The position numbers and the translations under genes were made by a program. Below the pieces are notes generated by a model. The model was not told the origin of the DNA, searched no databases, and saw nothing but the letters and a program-made list of their open reading frames with translations. Source: Delphinapterus leucas (Eukaryota; Chordata; Mammalia; Artiodactyla; Monodontidae). Taken from it: 64,000 nucleotides of DNA. Below are positions 1 through 13,219 of the stretch, piece by piece (the stretch's first letter is position 1; each line of letters begins with the position of its first letter). The stretch is taken from assembly GCF_002288925.2 (NCBI RefSeq), contig NW_022098072.1, forward strand, positions 25,497,296-25,561,295. Reading direction: 5' to 3'.

Positions 1-489
1 ACTTTCTAGTTTGAAAACTCACATGCCATATTTAACAGGAAGCATAGTGTCCCCTCTTAACATCTTTCCTCCCAAATCGTCCAAGAACTCTGAGAGATGA
101 CCAAGTTCAAAGGTTAATCCTGGCAAATAGATGGCACTGAAGTCTGCAATAGCCACAAAGTGTCACAGAAAAGTTTGCATGGACTGACCACCCTCTGCTA
201 CAAAGCAATACTTGCTGGTCCAAGCCCCTGTCCAGAATCCAGGGCATCCCTCTGTACTGTATTCCCATTTTCTGAGGCTCGCTCATTGCTTCCCAAAGCA
301 CAACCAAGCCTATGAATATTGCTGGATTCAGAGAATCTTCTAGGAGCAAGAAGATTGCCTGTGCCCAAGCCAGCCCTATCCCATGAACGCTTAGGCCCCT
401 CTCTTCTTTTAGGGGGTTAGGGAGAGCTATTTACTCTGACATAACTTTTAACTTTCAGAATAGTTACAAGGATAGTACTAGAAACTTCT
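1..489. other. No gene recognised
   Basis: Unassigned sequence. The 80-codon frame on - (107-349) shows no recognisable product. Confidence 0.6.
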
Positions 490-1440
490 GTATACTGTTT
501 TGCCAATTATTCACATACACTTCTTTTTCCCATTTAAAAGTAGGTTGAAAACATTTCAGTGTGTATTTCCTGAGAACTAAGACATTTGCTTACATAAGCA
601 GAGTAGCATTATGAGAATGAAGAGATATAATATTTGTAGAATACTATTATCTAATCCAGAGTCTATGTTAACATTTCTCAACTATCCCAATAATATTTTT
701 ATAGCTATTTTCACCCCCAGTTTAAGATCTAATCCAGGATCATGTGTTGCATTTAGCTGTGATGTCTCTTTAGTCGCCTTTAATCTGTAAGAGTTCCTCA
801 GTCTTTCTCTGTGTTTCTTTTTTTTTTAATTAATTAATTAATTTATTTCTGGCTGTGTTGGGTCTTCGTTGCTACACGTGGGTTTTCTCTAGTTGCGGCA
901 AGTGGGGGCTACTCTTCGTTGCGGTGCACGGGCTTCTCATTGCAGTGGCTTCTCTTGTTGTGGAGCACGGGCTCTAGAGCACAGGCTCAGTAGTTGTGGC
1001 GCACGGTTTTAGTTGCTCCGCGGCATATGGGATCTTCCCAGATCAGGGCTCGAACCCTTGTCCCCTGCATTGGCAGGCGGATTCTTAACCACTGCACCAC
1101 CAGGGAAGTCCCTCTCTGTCTTTCTTGATCTTGCCATTTTTGCAGAGTACAGGCCAGTTATTTTGTACAATGCCTTTCTCTTTGTGTTTATCTGATGTTT
1201 CTCATGATTAGATTCCATTTTTTACAGATATGCCACTGCAGTGATGGTGTGTCCTTCTTGGTATATCATATCAGGAGACGCATGATATTCATTTTCCTCA
1301 TCACTGGTCATGTTAACTTTGCTCACTTGGTTCAGATGGTGTCCACAGGTTTCTCCACTGTATAGTTTTTTATTCTCCCCCTTGTAAATAGCAACTTATT
1401 TGAGGGGAGATACTTTGAGACTCTCCACGGGTTTGTTTAG
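490..1440. mobile_element. Old L1-type (L1M) fragment, split by the SINE at 820-1112
   Basis: Sequence on both sides of the SINE reads continuously as a common mammalian L1 3'-region repeat (for example GTACAGGCCAGTTATTTTGT and CATCACTGGTCATGTTAACT). Family assignment is from memory; the exact subfamily and limits are uncertain. Confidence 0.6.
820..1112 (-). mobile_element. CHR-1-type (long) tRNA-derived SINE
   Basis: The left end holds a T-rich/TTAA tail and the right end the head GGGACTTCCCTGGTGGTGCA (read on -). The flanking 14-bp direct repeat 806-819 / 1113-1126 has one mismatch. It splits an older L1 fragment. Confidence 0.93.
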
Positions 1441-2384
1441 TGTTTCTTGCAGCATAGTGGCTGAGTTCTAAGAACATGCCAAGATAACAAAGTGAAAGAA
1501 CATGGCATTTTTGGTGACCTTGCCTCAGAAGTCACATAACTTCACTTCTACAGCACTTTCTTGGATAAGGCAGTTACAGAAGTGTACCCCAACTCAAGGC
1601 AAGGGGATATAGAGCTCACTGCTTGATGAGTGGAATGTCAAGGTCACATTTAAGAAAAACACTAGGGATTGAAAGTGTTGGCAGCCATTTTTGAAAAATG
1701 CTGTGTGCCACACTGGGCACCACCATGCTTATTAAATCATAGCCCTTTTCTCACAGCTATCTCACCCCTCCAACTCTGTGGGCCCACTCTATTTAATTGT
1801 AGGCCTCTGTGAACCCTCTTAAGATTGGGATTCTCAGGAGAGCTCTGGCCTTAACATCCAGTGGATTTGTAGGCAGCCCAGCCTTTTTGTGTGACTCTTG
1901 CTGCCTCCAGCACAGATATCCAGCTGAAAGGTGACACATTCCTGTAAGGCCATGTTGGCAAAGAAGAGAATGTAGCCCAAAAAAGATCCTCATCTTGCCC
2001 TCCATCCCAGAACCACTTACAAACAGTGGTTGACTTTACAACCTCCTTGTTCTTCAGTTCCCTTTTGATGCCATGTTTATACTCTGGTCCTAGGATCTGG
2101 GCATTCTAGCAATTGACTTCTTCCACTCCCCTGCTCTAAGACATCTAAATTCCATACTGTAAGATTTCTAAGGCAGGGGAAACTTTTCGAGTCAGACTCT
2201 AGTCTCTATGTTCTACTCCTTGAACGGGCTGAGACTTTTCAAATATCTTATTTGTAAGGTATTTAGTAGTTGTGGGGATGAAAATCTGGAGGAAATAGTA
2301 ATCTGCCTCAATATATTGATCTAGTATGATTTAGCCAAAAAATCTATTTTTAATTAGAGAATATTATACATATATGTATATTAC
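1441..2384. other. No gene recognised
   Basis: Unassigned; a 70-codon - frame at 1793-2005 is not recognisable. Ends in an AT-rich stretch before the L1 tail. Confidence 0.6.
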
Positions 2385-3243
2385 AAATGGGCAAAAGAGC
2401 TAAACAGACACTTCACCTGTGAACATATACAGGTGTTAAGCACATAGAAAGATGATCAACCTTATTAGCCATTAACGAAACATACATCAAAATCACAATA
2501 AGATACCACCACACACCCATTAGAATGGCTAAAATAAAAAAGACTGTCTATACCAAGTGTTGGCAAAGATGTGGGGCATTTGGGATTCTCATACACCACT
2601 GGTGAGAATGTAAAATGGTACAATCACTTTGGAAAACAATTTGGCAGTTTCTTTAAAAAGTTAAACATATATCTATCATATGATCCAGCCATTCCACACT
2701 TAAGTATTTATCCAAGGGAAATGAAAGAATATGTTCAGACAAAGATTTGTACATGAAGGTTCATAAGGGCTTAATTTTTAATAGCCAAAAACTTGAAACA
2801 ACCCAAGTGTCCATTAACAAGTAAATGGATAAAAAAATTGTAGGGTGTCCATGCAATGGAATACCATTCTGCATTAAAAACGTAATGAACTATTGATATA
2901 TGAAGCACCATGAATGAATCTCAAAATAATTATGATGAGTGAAAGAAGACAGACAAAAATAAATACATACTGTATAATTCCATGTATATAAAATTCTAGA
3001 AAATGCCAACTGATCTATAGTGACAGAAAGCAGACGGATGGTTGCCTAGAGATGAAAGAAGCACTGGGGAGGAGCAGAAGAGCGGGAAGGATTGCAAAGG
3101 GACAAGAGGAAACTTTTGGAAGTGATGGATATGTTCTTCATCTTGATTGTGATAGTGATTTCACAGTAGACACAGGTCAAAGGTCACTTAGATATACGCA
3201 GTTTGTTGTACACCAATTATATCTCGGTTAAGTGGAAAATAAA
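2385..3243 (+). mobile_element. Old L1 3' end (ORF2 tail and 3' UTR)
   Basis: A degraded ORF2 C-terminus is visible (WYNHFGKQFGSFFKKLNIYL, YDPAIPHLSIYP at about 2610-2715). A 3' UTR follows, ending near AATAAACAG at 3238. It is much more diverged than the L1 at 14.4 kb. Confidence 0.88.
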
Positions 3244-5454
3244 CAGTACCATGTACTCTAATGTGTATCTCCATTACACATGCCTGTAATATGAGTATGT
3301 TTCAGTTCATGGGCTTAAGGAAAAAAATGATGTTTTTAAGGGACTCCTATTCCCCTTATCCTTTGATCTTTCTAGGATCTGCATTGTGATGAATTTAAGT
3401 ATACTGAGGGTACTTCATCCAGAAGGGCCATAGCTACCAGTGTGAGGAAGTCTAATGGCCAGTGAAGCGGCCATTGCCGCTGTTGCTGCTGTTCCTGCCG
3501 CTGGGTCCTCTCGGTGCTGGGTGAGCAGAGGCTCCAGCATCAGCCATACGCTATACCCAGAACAAGCTTCTCCTCTCAGTTTACTCCCAACTGTGCACAC
3601 AATCTATTTCCTTTAACTCTACACAGATTATTTGCTCCATACAAATTACCAAGGACACTATGGCCTAGAAAAGCACTGCTGGTAATTGATTCTTCAATAT
3701 TAAATCATCCCATAAGAGAGCCACCACCTAGATTTCCTTTTTCCTTCTAATGAAAACTTTTCCTTTTATGTTGTTTGTTTTTTGGGGTTTTTGTTTTTGT
3801 TTTGAGGGAAGGGTCTGACTAACTCTACAATCAATGTTTGTTGTTCTCTACAATCCTTAAAATCCTAGGTTGTAGCATCTGTCACAGATTTAAAGTGACC
3901 TCAAACTAATCTCTGAAAACAATGGATGGTTACTAGCTTTATCTTTGTATAAGTAATCCCATTAAGTTTTACAAAACGAAGGGTGGCAAACTCAAATAAT
4001 ATGACGGCTTCATATCTAGGGACTGAAACTGCTATTAACTGTGCAAAAGGCCATTTCTTTGCTATAAAATACTTTAACACTTTTTCCTCAAAGAAGCATC
4101 ACACACTCCAGGGACAGGAATTGGAAGTAGCCTTGGGACTGGTGGAAGATCAGGCTCTCTAGACATTCAAGTGATGGGAATTCAGAGATCCTTATGAGGG
4201 AGTCCCCCAGAACCCATCCTGTCCCAGTCACATTTCCCCAAGGGAAGTCGCTCTGTGTATGCTAAATTCAAAGCACTAAGTCAGGAGTGGTGCATAATCT
4301 AGTTAATGGGTAAGTAGAGTCCAGTGGTCAGTAGTCAAAACTCATCAGCTCCTTAATGTTTCTACCATGAAAAACAAAAACAAACAAAGCAATAGGAGGA
4401 GTAAGAATGAGCCAGCCATTCCAGTGAGCCCTGCTCATGCTTTGGTGGGCTGCTTCCAGATGGATTGCTTCAAGTGGCAGAGAGGAGGGAAGGAATTCCT
4501 CTCAAGTGATTGCAGGGCTGAAGATGTGTGTCACTATTTGTCATCCAAAGTTGCCTAAAAATGTAGAGACAGTGTGAACTCTGCTTCAAAAACTGCTTCA
4601 TTACCGTTCCAACCACTCTTCAGGGTTCTGCGAGGGTCCTTTCCTCCCCTCTGCCACACCCGTACCTGCTGAGGCAGGTGCAGGAGCTGGAACGCATCTC
4701 TCATCCTCTGTCACATGCGAGAGGCTTTGCAATGGTGACTGTAAAGGGAGTTCTCAGGAGTTCCCAGGCTGCTCACTCCATGGATGCATCTTCTATTTCT
4801 GCCAATACATTTAGAAGATGATGTCAGGCAGCAGCCAGAAGAAGAGCTGGGAGAGCAATGAGCAGCTTAAGAAGATGCTCCGTGTGCCTGCCCTAGCCTT
4901 TCCTATCTGCAGTAGCTTGTAAGCTTTTGACACCTTCAAGATGGTAAGAGGAAGCACAATCAGGCATGGGCCATCTAGAAGGCATGGGGTTCTTGTGTCC
5001 CCACAGGTACTGAGTTCCATGAACTTAAGTCTTTTTACACAGATATGGAAATTGCCGTGACAGAGTTCCCCACAGGCCACCCAAAGGAGCGATTGCACAG
5101 AATGGTGGCACTGTGGCTTCCAGCAGTTTAAATCCTGAAATTATCCAGATTTATGAAAGGGCATCAAATCCACCAAAATGCAGGAAAATCTAAATGAGGT
5201 GCAATGGATTAAACAGTCTCTAGTTAGCAGAAACTTTTGCCATGGAAGGGTTATCGAAAATCTCAGAAGAACTCGAAACTCCAAATTTAAACACTTGTGA
5301 TTGTTTGTGTTCTGTGGCCCATAACACTGATTGCTAAAGTTGTGTGTAATACTTTCTATTTCATGGTACAGTATTATTCTATAAATTATAGTGTTAAAAA
5401 ATCTATAAAATAGAACAAGACACTGAATCAGTTAGATACTTTGGGCTGAATGTA
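3244..5454. other. No gene recognised; small GCC/CTG-rich patch
   Basis: 3465-3530 is a GC-rich patch with repeated CTG/CCG steps inside otherwise AT-rich DNA. It opens short frames on both strands. I see no homology and no splice context. The rest is unassigned. Confidence 0.55.
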
Positions 5455-5870
5455 ATTGAAATCATCACTCAAAATGGCTTAAACAATAATAACATTTATT
5501 ATCCCCCTAACAGAGAATCTAGAATAAGACAGCCTTCAGCGTTGGTTGATTCAGCAGCCCATCCACTTTGTTGGAGACGAGCTGCCTTAGGTCACTTTTT
5601 CTGCCATCACAGAGTCGGCCCCACCCTAAGGCTGGCATCAACTTGGGCAATGGGCTTCCTTTTTCTCATCCAGTAGGACATAGAAAGGCACAGTGGAGTG
5701 TAAATCCTTCTCACCAGTCTCCTTGGCTAGCCTTGGTTACAGGCCCACCCTGAACTGGTAACTGACCTTGGGAAAGACTGCGCCTATTGATTTAGATTCT
5801 AGAGTTTCTCATCTTGAGCTAAGAATGGGTCAAATGTAGAGATATTGACTCCTTTAGGCCTTAAAACCGT
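5455..5870. repeat. Old interspersed repeat (same family as 24000-24480)
   Basis: ATGGCTTAAACAATAATAACATTTATTATC, then TTGGTTGATTCAGCAGC... corresponds to a common mammalian MER-class repeat. A second diverged copy at 24 kb shows the adjoining part. Name uncertain. Confidence 0.5.
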
Positions 5871-6129
5871 CATTTATTCCTGTCCAGAAGCCACTGTCAC
5901 ATCTGGTTAGTCACCTCCAGCCAGAGTGGCCTGTTCCCTTTACCCCATGGTTCCAAAAAACACTATCATTTTCTGTATTTGTCACATCATGAAAAAGGTG
6001 AAACAGTCTGATAAGTTTGTCTATTTCCATATTATATACAGTACGCCTATATGTGGATATCCATCATGTACTTCCACAATTTGGTATCTTTAATAGAGTA
6101 TTTATATATTTCATTGTTTAAGAATAGTT

Positions 6130-6345
6130 AATGCGTGGAAAGCACTCACCCATGTCAAGCAATACTGTATTAATTTATTTAATCTTCACAATAGGTCCAT
6201 GAGGAGGTACCATTTTTACACTCATTTAACAGATGAGAAAATTGAGAGGTAGAGAGGTTAAGTAATTTGTCCAAGAAAACACAGCTAATAAGCACTAGAG
6301 CTTGTGATTGAACCCAGGTAATTTAATTCCTGAATCCTTCCTCTT
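6130..6345 (-). repeat. MIR SINE
   Basis: The core AACAGATGAGAAAATTGAGAGG...GAGGTTAAGTAATTTGTCCAAG and ...TTGAACCCAGG is the reverse complement of the MIR consensus. Confidence 0.88.
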
Positions 6346-7172
6346 ACAGTTTGATTGGGGGTGCTCTGGAAGAGATAGTGGTCTAATCCAGTAAGTATTC
6401 AACTTTTGTCAATGACCCACAGTAAAAAAAATAAAATTTTTATTATGACCCAGTGCACACACACTGAAAACAAAAACTCTTAAAGCAATACTTACTTATA
6501 CAGGGAGACAAGCATTGGGCTATTTCTATTCCATTCTATTCCATGTTCCATTCTTGAGAAAAGTAGTTATAACTCCCCAAATGAATTCTAGTCCCAATAA
6601 TGGGTCGTGATCCACAGCTTTAAAAACCCTGGTAATATAATGAGATTGATTACAGTGATGATTAGATGCTCAGTAATCATTTTTGAGCCAGGGCTCTAGT
6701 TCTTCAGGAAAAGCAGGAGGTAAAGGGGTAACTGTAGTTACAGTGCCAATTAACCTCAGGGTTACGAGAGCCCTGAGGGGTTTTGAGTTTTGAGTGAGTA
6801 GCTGGAGATGCAGATCTGGGAGTCCGCAGCAGATAGCTGAAAATCAGTCAAAGCCATGGGGATGAGATCACTGGGGAAGAGTGTGCAAAGTGAGACGAGA
6901 CGAGGCCTGGGACAGCACCGTGAAGAGCACCACTATTTGTAAGACAAGGCTAAGAAGCTCCTGCAGCAGTGGCAGGAGAAGCAAGAGGCCAGCCGCTCCC
7001 CACCACTCAGCTTCCCTTCGTAGGGTAGAGATGTCACGGGAGGCTGCTGCCCGGCTGGGACTGCATCCTCTATAGTCCTTCCTGCATCCAGATGTGGCCA
7101 CATGACTAGTTCTCACCAATGGAATGAGGAGGAGATTTATGTCACTTCCCAATGTAATTGAATTTTTCTTTT
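6346..7172. other. No gene recognised
   Basis: Parts (for example 6850-6950 and 7085-7130, CCAGATGTGGCCACATGAC) have the look of old MER/LTR repeats, but I cannot place them. Confidence 0.5.
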
Positions 7173-7186
7173 AAAAAGAATTTGTG

Positions 7187-7399
7187 GGGGCTTCCCTGGT
7201 GGCGCAGTGGCTGAGAGTCCGCCTGCCGATGCAGGGGACGCGGGTTCGTGCCCCGGTCCGGGAGGATCCCACATGCCGCAGAGCGGCTGGGCCCATGAGC
7301 CGTGGCCGCTGAGCCTGCGCGTCCGGAGCCTGTGCTCCGCAACGGGAGAGGCCACAACAGTGAGAGGCCCGCGTACCGCAAAAAACAAAACAAAACAAA
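7187..7399 (+). mobile_element. CHR-2-type tRNA-derived SINE
   Basis: Head GGGCTTCCCTGGTGGCGCAG, A/B-box-like tRNA part and an AAAACAAAAC tail. Target duplication at 7173-7186 / 7400-7413 has one mismatch. Open frames that overlap it are SINE translations. Confidence 0.95.
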
Positions 7400-7609
7400 A
7401 AAAAGAATCTGTGCCTTCCCTGCTCCCTTACGCCTGTCTGAATGGGAAAGCTTCTTCAGCCTTAGGGGTTGGCAGAGTCATAAGATGGAAGGAGCTTAGG
7501 TCTCTGGGCTCCTCTATAGAGAAAGGTGTAGCCAGTGCAGAATATCTGCTCTGAACTGTTAACCTGGATATGAGAGAACTAGCCATTGAAACTTTGGGGC
7601 TTATTTGTT

Positions 7610-7675
7610 TAAGCATTTGTCTAGTGTTACCATAACTGGTACTAAGCATTTGTCTAGTGTTACCATAACTGGTAC
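7610..7675 (+). repeat. Perfect 33-bp tandem duplication
   Basis: 7610-7642 is repeated without mismatch at 7643-7675 (unit TAAGCATTTGTCTAG...GGTAC). Not part of a known repeat. Confidence 0.97.
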
Positions 7676-9199
7676 CTAATTAGCCTTCTTACATACACCC
7701 TCAACCTTCTCACCTTAAATTCCATCTTCTGCTATTCCTTCCAGGTCTAACTCCCCTGTAATCTCTGGAAGAGGCTGCTCTTTCTCCCACAGTCCAGAAA
7801 CCATGGGGCTTAAACTCCTCATTGCACGTTTCAGACGACCTCACCTTTGAAATCAATGCTGTCCAACTTTTCCTAGCCAGTGCTCAGTAAACAGGGTTAG
7901 TATTGTCATTGTTATACAGTCTGCATGTGCTTAGGGAGAGGATTTAAAGATAAAAGAGAATATCAGCCCCGGGTCAGTGTCTATGGCAACCATAAGAAAT
8001 GTATGAAGTTGTGCACATCAAATTCTCTGATTACCAAGAGGAAAACACCCATTTCCTCCCAGTCTGCCACCTCTTATTTGTCTCACTCCTTCTCTCCCTA
8101 CCCACCAATTGCCTCAGCTCTACCATTGCTACAGAGGGTGTGGGCAGCAGAGGGAGATGCAGCATAAGACATCAGTGTTGAAAATCCTGCCAGGAAGGAC
8201 CAAAGACCCAATGAGATCCTGTAGCCGACTTTCTAATGCTTACATAACCAAGGTATAAGGCTCCACTTTGCTTAAACCTCTCAATGATATGATAATTTAC
8301 TGATGATTCAGTTTAGAGCTTTGAAAACAAAAAACTCTTGTATTTCTGAAAATAGTCCTAAAATTCAGTAGTCTTCTTGTATAGCTCAAATATTACCCTG
8401 TAACTGGTGATTTAAGGTAAGCACATTTTTGCAGTCTATCTAAAAGAACTTACTTTTCCATAAAAACCGTCTGTTTCTCTGCCACTTATTAGATTTATAG
8501 CTGGTTCTTTCAACGCTGACTTTCACCTTGACCTGCAGACAATAGCAGAATATGAATTCCTGGGGAAGGCCTTAAGCACTGTCTTTCTCAGACAAAGACT
8601 GAGACTCCTACCAGGAAGAACTAAGAAATGCTGCCAATCTTAATGCATATGATTAAAGTCACTCCCCCACGACCCTTCTTTTCCTTTTGATTTATTTCTC
8701 TAGGTTTACTGCACTTGCCTCTGGCAGTTACTGAACCTTGTGCCACTCAAATCGTCCATCAGATTGCAAAAATGCGCTCGTAAGATGGTGCTTTTGTGCT
8801 GTGGTGAAAACCGTCTTCAGGCAGACACTCTGGGGCCCATGATGCAGCAACGGATAGAATGGATGCCAGTAAAGAACCAGCAGAGCGCAGCCTTCCTGCG
8901 CAGCAGAACCCTTGTGGGAAATGGCAATGTAAACAGCTGGCCTTTTTTGAGAACAATTATTCCTTCAAGGCCCTGCGCAGGCATTCCAACAAGTGGCTCC
9001 CAGGCAGGCTTGGCATAGCTTAGGATCAGTGATAGCCAGGATTATTTTATTTCTGAGTGACTGAGAGAAGTAGTACGTGGGGGTCCCACTTCATGTGAGT
9101 TTTATTTTTTAAGAACAAAAGAGCAACAAATATAAATTATTGTTAACAGCAAAGATCATAGTTCTTTCTAAAATGAGGATCATATTTATTTATTGTTCT
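7676..9199. other. No gene recognised
   Basis: Unassigned apart from the 33-bp duplication at its edge. The 92-codon + frame at 8740-9018 has no recognisable domain. Confidence 0.55.
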
Positions 9200-9355
9200 T
9201 CTTTTAGGTGTTTTTATATTGAAGTAGAGTTGATGTACAATATTATATAAGTTACAGGTGTACAATATAGTGATTCACAATTTTTAAAGATTATACTCCA
9301 CTTCTAGTTATTACAAAATATTGGCTATATTCCTTGTGCTGTACAATACATGAGG
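9200..9355. mobile_element. Degraded L1-type fragment
   Basis: The pattern GAAGTAGAGTTGATGTACAA, GTTACAGGTGTACAATATAG and ATTCCTTGTGCTGTACAATA is a recurring cetartiodactyl L1-associated repeat. Limits are approximate. Confidence 0.55.
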
Positions 9356-9569
9356 ATCACATTTAGAATGTCCCAGATTGGGATACATCGTCTGACAAGA
9401 TGTCAGAATATCAGAAGATGGAAGTGTCTTAATTAAATAGTCCCTAAATAATTTAATTTCATGGGTAAGATTGTTTTAAGGGCTAAAAGAAAGCACAATC
9501 TCTAAGAGAAATAGTCCTACCACCCACATAATCATCATACTGTGTGTATTTTATAGTCAGAGATGCTGC

Positions 9570-9750
9570 ACCCTGGCCAGGGATTTTTAAAGTGTGGTTC
9601 CTGGCACAGCTGCATCAGAATCACCCGTGTTGATGATTTAAAATAAGGAGTCCCAGGCCCCAAGACTCTGGAGGTGAGACTGGGGATCTGAATTTGTAAG
9701 CGGTTGACCTGATTCTTCTGCTCACCAGTGTCTGGGAAGCCCTGCCCTCC
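9570..9750. mobile_element. MER5-type hAT DNA transposon fragment
   Basis: Pattern TTTTTAAAGTGTGGTTCCTGG, CTGCATCAGAATCACC and GATCTGAATTTGTAAG matches MER5A/MER20-type repeats. Confidence 0.7.
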
Positions 9751-10847
9751 GCTCTTTCAGTAAAGGTAACAATAGTTTTAAGAGCCCTGCACCTCAGCTC
9801 TCCACTAGAGAGACTCTCCTTCCTCCCAGCTGAGGTCGTCCTCAGCCTGCTACTTCTAACTGCTGGCTTCTCGCCTGCCTGCTGCCTGCCAGAGAGAGGG
9901 GCTGTGGGCTCCTGTGGGCCCCACCCCCTCTTCCTCCAAGCCCAGGGTTTGGTCCTTCATCTACCGTTTACGAGGACACCCTGTTTTTCTTAAAAGGGGG
10001 CAACCATTTCAAATCTCATCTGAAACAAAACAAAAAATCACCACCACTAAGCTATACAAAAGCAGGTTTTTAGCAGCCTTTTGAGCCACTGATTCAGACC
10101 AAAAAAAAGGAGGTCAGTGGCAGCTGGGTCCTATGCCAGTGGGGCTTTCTTATCCTTTCATGCTTAGAGAGAAATACCATCAAGCTAAGATGTCAATTTA
10201 CTTCTTTTTCAAATTAAAATAATGAGAGCTATATCTTATTAAGCAAAGTACCTTTCCTCTTGCAGTTTTGTAGCATTTACAGAAATCTATTAAAAACTTC
10301 TTACTCAGTAGTAAGGTTTAGCAATTGCTTATCGTCATGGATAAAATAACTTTGTCATAAATTTACAACCCAGAAACCCGATCTGATTTCGGCTCCAGAA
10401 AATAATTACGGGCACTCGATTTTGAATCTTGCCCATGTCTTCCATGATTCACAACCTAGGAATTTAGATTCCTGGACCAGCTTCCACTTACTACTCACCT
10501 CTTGATATTTATAGAACTGGTCGTCACTTTCCATATATTTCAGCTCCACTCCTCCAGTCTTTAGAAGAAAAAAGAAAATAGCAATAATTGTGAGAGAATC
10601 TCATCTCCTCCAGAGAATTAGTGAGGAAAGAAGAGAGGGAAGAAAGCAAATGAAATGTTAGAATTGGGGATACGTATGAAGAGCCAAATATGAGACGCGA
10701 TAGCAGCTGGCAAGAGGGGAAAAGGTGGTGTAGAGAACAAATTCATTATTAGAGAACCTGTAAACTGAACAGCATGCAACCTTTTAAGAAATAAATGTTT
10801 TGTCAGTGGTTGTGATAGTGGAAAAGACAAGGATATTGGCAGATTAC
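9751..10847. other. No gene recognised
   Basis: Unassigned sequence; a pyrimidine-rich stretch at 9790-9960 and AT-rich DNA after 10150. Confidence 0.55.
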
Positions 10848-10862
10848 AAAAAGGGACATGCC

Positions 10863-11042
10863 GGGCTTCCCTGGTGGCGCAGTGGTTGAGAGCCCGCCTG
10901 CCGATGCAGGGGACACGGGTTCGTGCCCCGGTCCGGGAAGATCCCACATGCCGCAGAGCGGAAAGGCCCGTGAGCCATGGCCGCTAGGCCTCCGTGTCCG
11001 GAGCCTGTGCTCCGCAAAGGGAAAAGAAAAAAAAAAAAAAAA
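10863..11042 (+). mobile_element. CHR-2-type SINE, 3'-shortened
   Basis: The perfect 15-bp target duplication AAAAAGGGACATGCC occurs at 10848-10862 and 11043-11057. The body lacks the last segment seen in the 7187 copy and runs straight into a long A tail, so it is among the youngest copies in the window. Confidence 0.95.
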
Positions 11043-11057
11043 AAAAAGGGACATGCC

Positions 11058-13205
11058 AAGACTGTGAATAAATTTTAATGAAAATAGAAATGGATCACCT
11101 TCTATTGTCATATCAGAGGCCACAAAGCTACAGGAAGTAGATGCTTCACTAGAAGAATATTCTTCACAACCTCTTTCAAAGATGACATACACCTACTTCA
11201 TTTTACATTACATTTCAGACACAAAAATAAGTTAGAATGGAATCGTTTTTCACACTCACAACCTGACACCCTTAGAAACCTGAATCTTATGCCAACTTAG
11301 AGCAGAAAGCAAAATTGGAAAATGGAGCATAAGAAAAGAGCATGAGGAAAGAAGACCAAATAGAGTCCACATAAGGACATAGAGACTTCTGGTCTGTATA
11401 TGTCAACACAGTTTAGTCCCTAGTCTATGTTAATCACCATCTGTAAGTGGAGACCCCAGTCTGCATGACTCGGTGGTAAAAATTCTTTTCTCTGGCACCA
11501 GTTTTAATGGGTTTTTTTTGTTAGGACTTTCATCTCTTTTCCTTCCTGTTATAGAGTGACATGGAAGCCCGCTAGCAGACCGCATCCATCCACATGATTC
11601 TGACAAAGTAGCCTGCATTTCCCAGTTTATACCACCTTCCTTTACGAGACTTATTTTTCATTGCGTTCCGAAGACTTAAGAACCTTGGTGATGATCGATC
11701 GGCAAAGATCCTAACAGGGTGGCAGGCAGTCTTCCAGGGAGCTTGCAATTCCACCTCCATCAGCCACGAGGTGGTTCAAACAAAACACCTGGCCACCATT
11801 GGGCAGGACCCTGTGGGCATATCTTTCTCTTTTCCATTGTGCTTCATTGTCTATTGTCACTCATAGAATATGAGCATGGCAGGATGCAGACACCACCGTC
11901 TGGTGTTCCTGCCAGTGGGAAAAGGTTGGGGTTTGAGCCTAGATCCCCAATTTATGTCACTGTACATCCCTCTACTGTTATCTCAGTTTTGCTACCTGGA
12001 GGGGAAAGCAGTGTTTGCTAAGAAGGAGGTAGCTGTTGCAACCCTGTGAATGTAGCCTGGGGCCATTAGGAATTCATCCATCTGTCAAGTCTGTGGAAGG
12101 AAGGAATGTGAATGGAAGCAGCAGTACAAGTGTGCCTTAGAACAGATGTTTGGATTGCCAAGTCTGTGAGGTGGTGTAGCATGGACCAGGGTAGTGTTAG
12201 TACCAAGTGAGAGTGGGGCTTTGTCTTTGCAGCTGTTTCAGTTGCAGATTTGTTGCAGTGGTTTGAACAACATGGATTTTAATTTTTAAAGGGAATTTAG
12301 CAATTTGTGGAACTTCTCCAGAATCAAACCCTTTAATAATAGCTCCTCTACAAAAAGAAAGTTCCACTGTGAGTTTTGTTTTGTTTTGTAAGAAAGCACA
12401 GCAGCATCCATTTATTATTTCGCTCTATTTAGGGATACTCCCTCTTTAGAGATTCATTTTTAGGTGTTGCGCTTTCCCTCTCTTCCTCTCTCTTGGGTGT
12501 GAGGGAAGCTTTGCAGTATGCTCCTATGAGACTTCTCAAAAGTGATAAATGAGATTTTCAATCTTCTCATTCAATAGTAACTGCCTGAAAAGCCAAGAAG
12601 TGGAGTGAGGGGAGTGGAGCTGAAGGTGACAGATTGGTGAAGAGAAGGAGAAATGAATTTGGAAAGGGAGGGAGGAACAAACCGATGAGTTGTAAAAACC
12701 AGAAAAGCAATTCTAAATTAGATTTAGAAATGGCAGAATGACAAGGTGAAGTTTTCTATAGGGAGAAAGTTGCTAGGCTGCCACATGTGAGATAGCCTGG
12801 AAGTTTTGAAAAGTGAGAATGCAAAAAAAAGCTAGAAAAGAGTGACCGTTTCATACGAGGCAGGAATGATCAGAGTATCTGCGGAGGCAAGCTTAGGGCA
12901 GCTTCTCTGGAGACATTCACTTGATTCTGGGTTGTGATTTGATCAAAATGGCTTGTTTATAGAGAATTAATGGCACATCGGATATGTGAGTCATAGAGAC
13001 CTGACTACAGGAGCTTTGGCATGAATCTTGAATTTTGCAAGACTCCTCACTTTTAGCTCTGTGGCTTGTGTTACTGTCTTGGTCTCTGTTGGCTCCTGAA
13101 AAATGCCTAGAAAGGAATGATCCAAATGACATACCCACTTCAAATCTCACTGCATCCCAATGCATCCTTCTCCTCACCCAAACCTAGATGTTGGCAAGGT
13201 TAAAG
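11058..13205. other. No gene recognised
   Basis: Long repeat-poor unassigned stretch between two SINEs. Short frames (for example + 11719-12021, 100 codons) carry no recognisable motif. Confidence 0.55.
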
Positions 13206-13219
13206 GAAAAGCAATTGGA

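Noticed and set aside
3415..3750. Possible first exon in the GC-rich patch at 3.4-3.6 kb
   Set aside because: Only about 70 bp is GC-rich, there is no CpG island, and neither strand shows a known protein.
7187..7260. tRNA genes in SINE heads
   Set aside because: The tRNA-like parts belong to CHR SINEs; the acceptor arm and terminator context are missing.
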